A stretch of 64,000 nucleotides of DNA from Micromonospora sp. PLK6-60 (GTDB lineage Bacteria; Actinomycetota; Actinomycetes; Mycobacteriales; Micromonosporaceae): assembly GCF_019890675.1 (NCBI RefSeq), contig NZ_JAIOAA010000010.1:1-64000 (forward strand). Direction: 5' to 3'. A program made the translations under genes and the position numbers. Positions 1 through 8,219 of this stretch are shown one piece after another. Each line of letters starts with the position of its first letter. Within the stretch, counting starts at the first letter, position 1. The notes under the pieces are model-generated. The model saw only the letters and a list, made by a program, of their open reading frames with translations. It was not told the DNA's origin and did no database searches.

Positions 1-2
1 AG

Positions 3-725
3 CTGCGGGTGCCGGGGGTTGAGACGTGGGCTCTCCCGACCAGCCCCACCACGGCACCCGCCGGCGGCGCACCGGAGGCGAGTCCGCTGGTGGGCGAGGT
101 GGCCGACCCCGCCCCGGTGCTGCGGTTGCCGGGGCCGGTTCCGGCCCGGGGCCGGGGCGTCTTCGGGTACGTGGAGCAGCCGGGGCCGGTGCTCGGCCGT
201 TCCGGAGTGCTGCGCCGGTTCCGGGTCGCGGTGGAGGTCGGCTCGGGCGAGCAGGTGCCCGCCTTCGCCGCGACGGTGCAGGCCGCGCTGGCCGGGCCGG
301 GAAGCTGGGTGGACGGTGGCGGGCTGCGGTTGCAGCGGGTGGGCCCGGGGGTCCGGGCGGACTTCACCGTCTATCTCGCCACGGCCGCGACCGCGGGCCG
401 GATGTGCGCGGCGGGCGGGGTCGACATCCGGGTGGGTGGCCGGCCGTACACGTCCTGCCGGACCTCGGGGAAGGTGATCCTGAACCTGGACCGGTGGCGC
501 ACCTCGGTGCCGCACTTCGTGGCGGCCGGCGTCCCGCTCGACACCTACCGCCTGTACGTGGTGAACCACGAGGTGGGCCACCAGTTGGGGTACCGGCACG
601 AGGGCTGCCCCGGCGCGGGACGGCCGGCGCCGGTGATGCAGCAGCAGACGCTGTTCTTCGACGGCTGTCGGCCCAACCCGTGGCCCTACCTGAACGGCCG
701 GCGGTACACCGGCCCGCGACGGTGA
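3..725 (+). CDS. DUF3152 putative secreted metalloprotease, 5'-truncated by window
   Basis: The reading frame is open to the window edge, so the true start and any membrane anchor are probably upstream; the first internal start is GTG at 9. The C-terminal half matches the neighbouring gene at 783 almost segment by segment (LRRFRVAVE, ADFTVYLAT, MCA.GG, CRT/CRLPG, NHEVGH, PAPVMQQQT, GC..N.WPY). NHEVGH followed by a His is a zincin-type HExxH motif, and the family (DUF3152) is predicted to be an extracytoplasmic Zn-dependent protease-like protein. Paired conserved Cys residues suggest disulfides outside the cell. The substrate is unknown. Confidence 0.8.
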   Translation: MRVPGVETWALPTSPTTAPAGGAPEASPLVGEVADPAPVLRLPGPVPARGRGVFGYVEQPGPVLGRSGVLRRFRVAVEVGSGEQVPAFAATVQAALAGPGSWVDGGGLRLQRVGPGVRADFTVYLATAATAGRMCAAGGVDIRVGGRPYTSCRTSGKVILNLDRWRTSVPHFVAAGVPLDTYRLYVVNHEVGHQLGYRHEGCPGAGRPAPVMQQQTLFFDGCRPNPWPYLNGRRYTGPRR

Positions 726-782
726 GGCACTAAAGGTGGCAGATAGCCGGATTTAGTCCGATTTGCCTGTCATGCTGGTCTC

Positions 783-1646
783 ATGCCACCCGTGTCCCCT
801 CCGGGTCCGGCCGTCCGGCCCGACCCGCAGCCGAATCCGTACCTCGTGCGTCGCCGGCTCCGGATGCGCCGGCGCCGCCGCCGCGCCGCGCTGATCGGGC
901 TGACCCTGCTCGGCGCCGTGGTCGGGGTGGTCGAGGTGACCGGGAACGGCACCGTCGGGGACCGGGCCGGCCGACCGGCGGGCGGCGGAACCGTGGTCGC
1001 CCAGGGCGGCGGGGGTGGGGCGGACACCCATCCCGACGCCGTGGCGCCGCACCCCGACACCGCGGCCGGCTACCCGGCCACCGGGTCCGGGTCGTTCGCC
1101 ACCGCCTCCGGCGCCTCGCCCGTACGGGGTTCCGCCGGGCCGCTGCGCCGCTACCGGGTGGCGGTCGAACAGGACAGCGGCCGGGACCCTGACGCCTTCG
1201 CCGCCCAGGTGGACGACGTGCTCGGCGACGCCCGGAGCTGGACCGCCTCGGGCGAACTGCGGGTGCAGCGGGTGGCCGACGCGGACGCGGCCGACTTCAC
1301 CGTCTATCTGGCCACCCCGGGCACCTCCGAGCAGATGTGCGCCGAGGGCGGCCTGCACACCGAGGGCTACACCTCGTGCCGGCTGCCCGGACGGGTGATC
1401 ATCAACCTGGCGCGCTGGATGGACGGGGTGCCCGACTACGGCGCCCCGCTGGCGGTCTACCGGACGTACGTGATCAACCACGAGGTCGGGCACGAGTTCG
1501 GCGAGCTGCACCAGGCCTGCCCCCGGCCCGGCGCCCCGGCCCCGGTGATGCAGCAGCAGACGTACGGCCTGGACGGGTGCGTCGCGAATGCCTGGCCGTA
1601 CGTCGACGGGACCCGCTACGAGGGCGAGTCGGCCGAGGGGGTCTGA
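783..1646 (+). CDS. DUF3152 putative secreted/anchored metalloprotease
   Basis: A 287-residue protein starting at ATG 783. It begins with a basic Arg-rich stretch (residues 21-37), then one hydrophobic segment (about 38-55, LIGLTLLGAVVGVVEV) that acts as signal anchor, then a Gly/Pro/Ala linker to about residue 115, and finally the DUF3152 domain with NHEVGHEFGELH (HExxH plus downstream His) and the conserved PAPVMQQQT segment. It is a tandem paralogue of the upstream truncated gene, 57 bp away. Extracytoplasmic zinc protease activity is inferred from the family motif only. Confidence 0.85.
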   Translation: MPPVSPPGPAVRPDPQPNPYLVRRRLRMRRRRRRAALIGLTLLGAVVGVVEVTGNGTVGDRAGRPAGGGTVVAQGGGGGADTHPDAVAPHPDTAAGYPATGSGSFATASGASPVRGSAGPLRRYRVAVEQDSGRDPDAFAAQVDDVLGDARSWTASGELRVQRVADADAADFTVYLATPGTSEQMCAEGGLHTEGYTSCRLPGRVIINLARWMDGVPDYGAPLAVYRTYVINHEVGHEFGELHQACPRPGAPAPVMQQQTYGLDGCVANAWPYVDGTRYEGESAEGV

Positions 1647-1753
1647 GTTATTCCCGCTCCCGCATGCCGGGCGGGGTGGCCCTCATCATGGCCGATGCCC
1701 CCGGTAGCGAGCGACAATGGCGCGGTCCCACCGCCGAACCCGGGGAGTCCACC

Positions 1754-2935
1754 GTGTCGTTGCCCCCGCTCGTCGAACCCGCCGCCGAGCTGACCGTAGA
1801 CGAGATCCGCCGCTACTCGCGTCACCTGATCATCCCCGACGTCGGGGTCGAGGGGCAGAAGCGGCTGAAGAACGCCCGGGTGCTCTGCGTGGGCGCCGGC
1901 GGCCTGGGCTCGCCGGCCCTGATGTACCTCGCCGCCGCGGGCGTCGGCACCCTCGGCATCATCGACTTCGACACCGTCGACGAGTCCAACCTCCAGCGCC
2001 AGATCATCCACGGCGTCTCCGACGTCGGCCGGTCCAAGGCCGAGTCCGCCGCCGCGTCGATCCGCGAGATCAACCCGCTGGTCAACGTCGAGATCCACAA
2101 CACCGCGTTGGACCGGGAGAACGTCCGCGAGATCTTCTCCGGGTACGACCTGATCGTCGACGGCACCGACAACTTCGCCACCCGGTACATGGTCAACGAC
2201 GCGGCGGTGCTGCTCGGCAAGCCGTACGTCTGGGGTTCGATCTACCGGTTCGACGGCCAGGCGTCGGTGTTCTGGGCCGAGCACGGCCCCTGCTACCGCT
2301 GCCTCTACCCGGAGCCCCCGCCGCCCGGCATGGTGCCGTCCTGCGCCGAGGGTGGCGTGCTCGGCGTGCTCTGCGCCTCGATCGGGTCGATCCAGGTCAA
2401 CGAGGCGATCAAGCTGCTCGCCGGGATCGGCGAGCCGCTGGTCGGCCGGCTGATGGTCTACGACGCCCTGGAGATGAGCTACCGCAAGATCAAGGTTCGC
2501 AAGGACCCGAACTGCGCGCTCTGCGGCGAGAACCCGACGGTCACCGACCTGCTGGAGGACTACGAGGACTTCTGCGGCGCGGTCTCCGTCGAGGCGCAGG
2601 AGGCGGCGGCGGACTCCACCATCACCGCCCGCGAGCTGAAGGAGTGGCAGGACGCCGGCAAGGACGTCTTCCTGGTCGACGTCCGCGAGCCGGCCGAGTA
2701 CGAGATCGTCCGCATCCCGGGGTCGACCCTGATCCCCAAGGGCGAGATCCTTTCCGGCGAGGCGCTGGCGCGGCTGCCGCAGGACCGGCAGATCGTGCTG
2801 CACTGCAAGTCCGGCGTCCGCTCCGCCGAGGCGCTCGCCGCGCTGAAGGCCGCCGGGTTCTCCGACGCGGTGCACGTCCAGGGCGGCGTGCTCTCCTGGA
2901 TCAAGCAGATCGACCCGTCGCTGCCCGAGTACTGA
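1754..2935 (+). CDS. moeZ: Adenylyltransferase/sulfurtransferase MoeZ
   Basis: A 393-residue MoeB/ThiF-type E1-like enzyme fused to a rhodanese domain. The N-terminal domain has the nucleotide-binding loop GAGGLGSPA (about residues 49-57), DNFATRY and two CxxC pairs (CYRC, CALC) for structural zinc. The C-terminal rhodanese has the active-site loop HCKSGVRS with Cys about residue 351. MoeZ adenylates the C-terminal Gly of small sulfur carriers such as MoaD/CysO/ThiS and sulfurates them. GTG at 1754 is chosen because GGGGAG precedes it and the length fits MoeZ; the frame stays open upstream to 1337, but that part overlaps the DUF3152 gene and has no family homology. Confidence 0.93.
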   Translation: MSLPPLVEPAAELTVDEIRRYSRHLIIPDVGVEGQKRLKNARVLCVGAGGLGSPALMYLAAAGVGTLGIIDFDTVDESNLQRQIIHGVSDVGRSKAESAAASIREINPLVNVEIHNTALDRENVREIFSGYDLIVDGTDNFATRYMVNDAAVLLGKPYVWGSIYRFDGQASVFWAEHGPCYRCLYPEPPPPGMVPSCAEGGVLGVLCASIGSIQVNEAIKLLAGIGEPLVGRLMVYDALEMSYRKIKVRKDPNCALCGENPTVTDLLEDYEDFCGAVSVEAQEAAADSTITARELKEWQDAGKDVFLVDVREPAEYEIVRIPGSTLIPKGEILSGEALARLPQDRQIVLHCKSGVRSAEALAALKAAGFSDAVHVQGGVLSWIKQIDPSLPEY

Positions 2936-3013
2936 GCGCGTCCCGTCCCGCCTCGACGGGTCGGCCGGCGCTGGCCGATCCGCCGAGGCGGACTCGCGTT
3001 AACCTGCGTTAAC

Positions 3014-3832
3014 GTGTCCGCCGTGGTGGACTTGGACGCGGCCGTCGGCTACGTGGTGGCGCACGGCGACCCGGTGGAACGCGCCCGCCTCTCCCACCTG
3101 CGCACCGGCGCGCCGGTGCCGGCGGAGGTGCTCGCCGCCGTGGAGGGCGGGCAGACCCCGGACGGCGGCTGGCCCGCGCTCTCCGACGCCCAGGTCGCCT
3201 CCGTCGACGCCACCTGCTTCCGGCTGGTCGAGCTGGACGACCTGGGCGCCCTGGACCGCCCGGCGGCCCGCCGGGCGCTGGACTGGCTGGCCGGCCGGCA
3301 GCTGCCCGACGGTGGCTGGGACGAGGACGAGCGGCTGGCCGAGGCCGCGCCGGAGTGGGCCCGCCCGGGCGACCCGGCGGCCCGGCTCTACCTCACCGCG
3401 GGTGCCGCCTTCTGGCTCAGCCTCGCGGGGCCCGCCGGCCCGTACGACGACCCTGGCCCGTACGCGCCGGTGGTGCGGGGCGCGGCGGAGCTGCTCGCCG
3501 GGCAGCTCGCGCCCGACGGGAGCTGGCCGTCGTTCCTGGCCACCGGCTGGCTGGCCGCCGCCGTGCTGCACCGCCAGCAGATGTTCTACGAGTCGGCCCG
3601 CATCCAGGTGGTGCTCGCCGAGCGGATCCCACGGTTGTCCCCGTCGAACGTGGCCTGGCTGGCCGCCACCCTGCGCCGGATCGGGCTCGGCGACGAGGAG
3701 TGGGTGCTGGCCGGGGCCCGCAAGCGGCTCGCCGAGACGCAACGCACCGACGGCGGCTGGGACAGCGACGACGGCCACCGCTTCGACGTGCACACCACCC
3801 TCACCGCCCTCCGCGCCTGCCGCCCCCACTGA
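3014..3832 (+). CDS. Prenyltransferase/squalene-cyclase repeat protein
   Basis: A 272-residue alpha-helical protein with repeated Gly-Trp motifs: TPDGGWPAL, LPDGGWDED, APDGSWPSF and RTDGGWDSDDGHRFD. These resemble the QW-type repeats of squalene/terpene cyclases and prenyltransferase alpha/alpha barrels. It is far shorter than a full squalene-hopene cyclase (about 630 residues) and no DXDD catalytic motif is visible, so it is a single-barrel protein of unknown substrate. Start is GTG 3014; a second GTG at 3023 is possible. It stands alone between moeZ and the convergent proA. Confidence 0.7.
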   Translation: MSAVVDLDAAVGYVVAHGDPVERARLSHLRTGAPVPAEVLAAVEGGQTPDGGWPALSDAQVASVDATCFRLVELDDLGALDRPAARRALDWLAGRQLPDGGWDEDERLAEAAPEWARPGDPAARLYLTAGAAFWLSLAGPAGPYDDPGPYAPVVRGAAELLAGQLAPDGSWPSFLATGWLAAAVLHRQQMFYESARIQVVLAERIPRLSPSNVAWLAATLRRIGLGDEEWVLAGARKRLAETQRTDGGWDSDDGHRFDVHTTLTALRACRPH

Positions 3833-3928
3833 CCCCCGCGTGGCTTGGCGCGACTTTCGGCAAGTCGGCCCCTCCCGCGCCCGGGAGGCCACGACTTGCC
3901 GCACGTCACCCCCGGGCGGGCCGGTACG

Positions 3929-5170
3929 TCAGCGGAGGTGGGCGTCGCCGGTGACGACGTACTTGGTGCTGGTCAGTTCGGGCAGGCCCATCGGGCCGCG
4001 GGCGTGCAGCTTCTGGGTGGAGATGCCGATCTCGGCGCCGAAGCCGAACTCGCCGCCGTCGGTGAACCGGGTGGAGGCGTTCACCATCACCGCCGCCGCG
4101 TCCACCCGGGCCACGAACTCCCGGGCCGCCGGCTGGGAGTCGGTGACGATCGCCTCGGTGTGGCCGGTGCCGTACCGCCGGATGTGCGCGACCGCCGCGT
4201 CCAGCGAGTCGACGACGGCGACCGAGATGTCGGCCGAGAGGTACTCGGTGGCGTAGTCCTCGTCGGTCGCCGGCACCACCGCGGCGGAGTGGGCGGCCAC
4301 CTCCGGGGAACCGTGCACGGTCACCCCGGCCTCGGCGAACGCGGCCAGCACCGGCGGCAGGAAGGCGTCCGCGATCGCCGCGTGCACCAGCAGCGACTCG
4401 GCGGTGTTGCAGGTCGACAGCCGCTGGGTCTTGGCGTTCAGGGTGATCGCCACGGCCTTCGCCACGTCGGCGGCGGCGTCCACGTAGACGTGGCAGTTGC
4501 CCACCCCGGTCTCGATCACCGGCACGGTGGACTCCTCGACCACGGTCCGGATCAGCGACGCCCCGCCGCGCGGGATCAGCACGTCGACCAGGCCCCGGGC
4601 GCGCATCAGCTCCTTGACCGAGTCGCGCGAGGTGGCGTCGAGCAGCTGCACCGCGTCGGCCGGCAGCCCGGCCCCGGCGACCGCGTCGCGCAGCACCGTG
4701 ACCAGGGCGGCGTTGGAGTGCGCCGCCGACGACGAGCCGCGCAGCAGCGCCGCGTTGCCGGACTTCAGGCAGATCCCGGCGGCGTCCACGGTCACGTTCG
4801 GCCGCGCCTCGTAGATGATGCCGACCACCCCGAACGGCACCCGGATCTGCCGCAGTTCGAGCCCGTTGGGCAGGGTCGAGCCGCGGACCACCTCGCCGAC
4901 CGGGTCGGGCAGTGCGGCCATCTGGCGCAGCGCGTCGGCGATGCCCGCCACCCGGCCGGCGTCCAGCGCCAGCCGGTCCAGCACGGCCGCGGTCAGCCCG
5001 GCCGCCCGCCCGGCCGCCAGGTCCGCCTCGTTGGCGGCCAGGATCTCCGGCGTACGCGCCACCAGCGCGTCGGCCATCGCGTGCAGCGCGGCGTCCTTCG
5101 CCGTACGGGTGGCGACCGCGAGGGCCTCCGCCGCGTCCCGGGCCCGCCGGGCCTGCTCGGTCACGCTCAT
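3929..5170 (-). CDS. proA: Glutamate-5-semialdehyde dehydrogenase (gamma-glutamyl phosphate reductase)
   Basis: A 413-residue protein, normal for ProA, which reduces gamma-glutamyl phosphate with NADPH in the second step of proline synthesis. Family landmarks include RQIRVPFGVVGIIYEARPNV near the start of the catalytic domain, the CNTAESLLVH segment carrying the catalytic Cys, and the C-terminal FGFGAEIGISTQKLHARGP. ATG 5170 is the family start; the frame runs on upstream but that part is antisense to nothing recognisable. proB lies immediately upstream on the same strand, separated by a palindromic repeat, so the order is proB-proA. Confidence 0.96.
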   Translation of the reverse strand: MSVTEQARRARDAAEALAVATRTAKDAALHAMADALVARTPEILAANEADLAAGRAAGLTAAVLDRLALDAGRVAGIADALRQMAALPDPVGEVVRGSTLPNGLELRQIRVPFGVVGIIYEARPNVTVDAAGICLKSGNAALLRGSSSAAHSNAALVTVLRDAVAGAGLPADAVQLLDATSRDSVKELMRARGLVDVLIPRGGASLIRTVVEESTVPVIETGVGNCHVYVDAAADVAKAVAITLNAKTQRLSTCNTAESLLVHAAIADAFLPPVLAAFAEAGVTVHGSPEVAAHSAAVVPATDEDYATEYLSADISVAVVDSLDAAVAHIRRYGTGHTEAIVTDSQPAAREFVARVDAAAVMVNASTRFTDGGEFGFGAEIGISTQKLHARGPMGLPELTSTKYVVTGDAHLR

Positions 5171-5185
5171 TCCCACTCCCTTGAG

Positions 5186-5237
5186 GTGAAAGGAGGGGCC
5201 CCTTATTAACAGACGTGTGTTAAAAGGGGGCCCCTGC
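5186..5237. repeat. Imperfect palindromic intergenic repeat between proB and proA
   Basis: The interval carries AGGGGCCCCTTATTAACA, a short centre, then TGTTAAAAGGGGGCCCCT, an imperfect inverted repeat. It is a diverged member of the family whose perfect 60-bp copy lies at 14489-14548, with a third copy at 16672. In RNA it would form a long stem between proB and proA. Confidence 0.8.
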
Positions 5238-6347
5238 TTACAGCAGTACCAGGTCGTCGCGGTGGACGACCTCGCGTTCGTAGGCCGGGCCCAGGGCCGC
5301 GGCGAGCTCGGTGGTGGAGCGGCCGAGCAGCCCGGGCAGCTCCACCGCGTCGTAGTTGACCAGCCCGCGGGCCACCGGCGCGCCCTGCGTGTCGACCAGG
5401 TCGACCGGGTCGCCGGCGGTGAACGCGCCGTCCACCGCGGTGATCCCGGCGGGCAGCAGCGACTTGCGCCGGCCCACCACCGCCTGCACCGCGCCCGGGT
5501 CGAGGTGCAGCCGCCCCCGGGGCGCGGTGGCGTGCGCCAGCCAGAACAGCCGGGCGGCCGGGCGCCGGCTGCTCGGATGGAAGAAGGTGCCGACCGGCTC
5601 GCCGGCCAGCGCCGGCGCGGCCAGCGGGGCGGCGGTGAGCACCACCGGGATGCCGAACCCGGTGGCGATCCGGGCCGCCTCGACCTTGGTGACCATGCCG
5701 CCGGTGCCCACCCCGGCCCGGCCGGCGCCGCCGATGTCGATCCCGGCCAGGTCGGCCTCGCCGCGTACGTCGGTGATGCGGGTGCTCTCCGGCCGGGTCG
5801 GGTCACCGGTCCAGAGCGCGTCCACGTCCGACAGCAGCACCAGCAGGTCGGCGTCGACGAGCGCGGCGACCAGCGCGGCCAGCCGGTCGTTGTCGCCGAA
5901 CCGGATCTCCTCGGTGGCCACCGTGTCGTTCTCGTTGACGATCGGCACCGCCCGCAGGTCGAGCAGCTTGCGCAGGGTCCGGTACGCGTTGCGGTAGTGC
6001 GCGCGGCGGGTCACGTCGTCGACGGTGAGCAGCACCTGCCCGACGGTCAGCCGGTGCCGGGCGAAGGCGGCGGCGTACCGGCCGATCAGCAGCCCCTGGC
6101 CGACGCTGGCGGCGGCCTGCTGGGTGGCCAGGTCGCGCGGGCGCCGGGGCAGGCCGAGCGGGGCGAGACCGGCGGCGATCGCGCCGGAGGAGACCAGCAC
6201 CACCTCCCGCCCCTGGGCGGCCAGCGCGCCGAGAGGGTCGACGAGCGCGTCGACGCGGGAGTCGTCCAGGCCGCCGGTCGCCGTGGTCAGCGAGGACGAG
6301 CCGATCTTGACGACGACCCGCCGGGCCGAGGTGACTGCTTCACGCAC
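5238..6347 (-). CDS. proB: Glutamate 5-kinase
   Basis: A 369-residue protein that phosphorylates glutamate as the first committed, proline-inhibited step of proline synthesis. The amino-acid kinase domain starts VVVKIGSSSL, has the SSGAIAAG motif and FGDNDRLAALVA, and is followed by a C-terminal PUA domain (about residues 275-369). GTG 6347 is chosen because the kinase domain begins a few residues later. The open frame continues far upstream to 8030, but that stretch is antisense to the transporter gene and is not protein-like. The gene is divergent from the alkyltransferase-like gene at 6409, 61 bp away. Confidence 0.95.
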   Translation of the reverse strand: MREAVTSARRVVVKIGSSSLTTATGGLDDSRVDALVDPLGALAAQGREVVLVSSGAIAAGLAPLGLPRRPRDLATQQAAASVGQGLLIGRYAAAFARHRLTVGQVLLTVDDVTRRAHYRNAYRTLRKLLDLRAVPIVNENDTVATEEIRFGDNDRLAALVAALVDADLLVLLSDVDALWTGDPTRPESTRITDVRGEADLAGIDIGGAGRAGVGTGGMVTKVEAARIATGFGIPVVLTAAPLAAPALAGEPVGTFFHPSSRRPAARLFWLAHATAPRGRLHLDPGAVQAVVGRRKSLLPAGITAVDGAFTAGDPVDLVDTQGAPVARGLVNYDAVELPGLLGRSTTELAAALGPAYEREVVHRDDLVLL

Positions 6348-6408
6348 CCGACCATTCTGCGCGCTCGGGTCCGCCGTGCCCGCCGCCGTTCCCATACTCT
6401 GGCAGCTC

Positions 6409-6723
6409 GTGACACCTGACGAGTACGTCGAGGCGGTGCTGGAGCTGGTCGAGCGGATCCCGCCCGGCCGGGTGATGTCGTACGGGGCGGTGGCCGACGC
6501 GCTGGCCGAGCGATCGGGGCGGGCCTCGGCCCGGCTGGTCGGCTCGATCATGGCCCGGCACGGGGGCGGGGTGCCCTGGCACCGGGTGGTGAACTCGGCC
6601 GGCCGGCTGCCGCCCGGCCACGAGCGGGAGGCGCGGGCCCGGCTGCGCGCCGAGGGCTGCCCGTTGCGCCCGTCCGGGGTGGACATGCCGGCGGCGGCCT
6701 GGTGGCCGGACGAGGGGCACTGA
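6409..6723 (+). CDS. Alkyltransferase-like (ATL) DNA-repair protein, MGMT family
   Basis: A 104-residue protein matching the DNA-binding domain of O6-alkylguanine-DNA alkyltransferase (VLELVERIPPGRVMSYGAVA, GSIMARH). The methyl-accepting motif PCHR is PWHR here, so the reactive Cys is replaced by Trp. This is the signature of ATL proteins, which bind O6-alkylguanine and hand the lesion to nucleotide excision repair instead of repairing it. GTG 6409 directly precedes the domain. Confidence 0.88.
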   Translation: MTPDEYVEAVLELVERIPPGRVMSYGAVADALAERSGRASARLVGSIMARHGGGVPWHRVVNSAGRLPPGHEREARARLRAEGCPLRPSGVDMPAAAWWPDEGH

Positions 6724-6824
6724 ACCCGGGGGTGCGGCGAGCCGGTGAGGCGCGCTGACCGGAGCGGAGACCGAGCCGGCGAGGGGCTGTGACCGAGGCC
6801 ATAACGTGAGTAGCATTCGGCTCC

Positions 6825-8219
6825 ATGACCGTTTCCGGGCTGCCGCGCCGCGTGCACCTCGGGTACGCGCTGGGCTCCCTGGTCACCGGTGCCTTCGGGA
6901 CGGTGCCGGGGCTGCTCCTGCTGCCGTACCTGACCGACACGCTGGGCGTCGCGGCGGGCGTGGCCGCCCTGCTGGTGCTGCTGCCGAAGGCCTGGGACGT
7001 GCTGGTCAACCCGGTCGCCGGGCGGATCTCCGATCGCACCCGGTCCCGCTGGGGGCCCCGCCGGCCGTACCTGCTCGGCGGCGGACTGGCCCTGGCACTG
7101 CTCTTCGCCTCGATCTTCGCGGCGCCGTTCGGCAGCGGGCCGGCCGCCGGGGCGTACGTGGCGGTGGCGTTCCTGGCGACGGCGACGGCGTTCGCCTTCT
7201 TCCAGGTGCCGTACGTGGCGATGCCGGCCGAGCTGACCGCCGACCCGGCGGAGCGTACCCGGATGATGACCTGGCGGATCGCGGTGCTGGCGCTGGCCAT
7301 CCTGGTCTCCGGGGCGGTGGCCCCGGCCGTGGTGACCGGCGGTGGCGGGGGCGTGCCGGGGCACCGCTGGATGGGCCTGTTCGTCGCCGCGCTGATCGTG
7401 GCCGGCACGGTGGGGGCCTTCCTGGGCACCCGGGCCGCGCCGGTCGGAGCGGTCGGGGAGAGCGAGCCGAGCCTGCGCGCCCAGCTCGCGGTGGCCGCCG
7501 GTAACCGGCCGTTCCGCGTGCTGCTGGTCTGCTTCGTGGTGCAGTCGGCCGGGGTGGCGACCGTGCTGGCCGGGGTGAAGTACTTCGCCGACCAGGTGCT
7601 GGCCGCCCCGGAGACCGGCCCGACGCTGCTCTTCGCCTGCTTCGTCGGCCCGGCGCTGCTGGTCATGCCGCTCTGGACCCGGGTCGGCGCCCGGGCGGGG
7701 AAACGGGCCGGCCTGGTCGTCGCCTCGCTGCTCTTCGCCGCCGGCGCGACCGCCCTGGTCGCCGCGCCGGCGCTGCCGGCCGCCGGGGTGTACGCGGTGG
7801 TCGCGCTGATCGGCGCCGGCTACGCCGGCCAGCAGGTCTTCGCCCTGGCCATGCTGCCGGACTGCATCGCGTACGACACCGCCCGCACCGGCCGCCGCCA
7901 GGCCGGCGTGTTCACCGGCCTGTGGACGGCGGGGGAGACCTTCGGCCTCGCCCTCGGTCCCGGCATCTACGGCCTGGTCCTCCAGCTCTCCGGCTACGTC
8001 TCCTCGTCCACCGGCGTCGCGGCGACGCAACCGGCCACCGCCCGCCTCGGCATCCTCCTCGGCTTCACCGCCCTACCAGCCCTCCTGGTAGCCACCCCCC
8101 TGGTGCTGCTGCGCCACTACACCCTCCCCCCACCCCCACCCCCCGCTCCGCCGATCATGGAGTCGTGGTGGGGGAGGAAAGCCGCTGACCACTACAAGAA
8201 GGGCGCCACCAGTCCATGA
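6825..8219 (+). CDS. GPH/MelB-type major facilitator transporter
   Basis: A 464-residue protein with about 12 hydrophobic segments. The loop ISDRTRSRWGPRRPYLL after helix 2 is the hallmark of the glycoside-pentoside-hexuronide:cation symporter family (MelB, XylP), and PDCIAYDTARTGRRQAG is the equivalent central-loop motif. It probably imports a sugar or related solute with H+ or Na+; the substrate cannot be read. The stop overlaps the next gene's ATG by 4 bp (ATGA), so the two are translationally coupled and the solute may feed the downstream PLP enzyme. Confidence 0.85.
   Translation: MTVSGLPRRVHLGYALGSLVTGAFGTVPGLLLLPYLTDTLGVAAGVAALLVLLPKAWDVLVNPVAGRISDRTRSRWGPRRPYLLGGGLALALLFASIFAAPFGSGPAAGAYVAVAFLATATAFAFFQVPYVAMPAELTADPAERTRMMTWRIAVLALAILVSGAVAPAVVTGGGGGVPGHRWMGLFVAALIVAGTVGAFLGTRAAPVGAVGESEPSLRAQLAVAAGNRPFRVLLVCFVVQSAGVATVLAGVKYFADQVLAAPETGPTLLFACFVGPALLVMPLWTRVGARAGKRAGLVVASLLFAAGATALVAAPALPAAGVYAVVALIGAGYAGQQVFALAMLPDCIAYDTARTGRRQAGVFTGLWTAGETFGLALGPGIYGLVLQLSGYVSSSTGVAATQPATARLGILLGFTALPALLVATPLVLLRHYTLPPPPPPAPPIMESWWGRKAADHYKKGATSP

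Noticed and set aside
1616..2875. 419-codon minus-strand open frame
   Set aside because: Antisense shadow of moeZ with repetitive Val/Gly/Asp composition.
6348..8030. Long minus-strand open frame upstream of proB (total frame 930 codons)
   Set aside because: It is antisense to the alkyltransferase-like and GPH transporter genes, shows Gln/Arg/Gly-rich shadow composition, and has no family motif; only the last 369 codons are proB.
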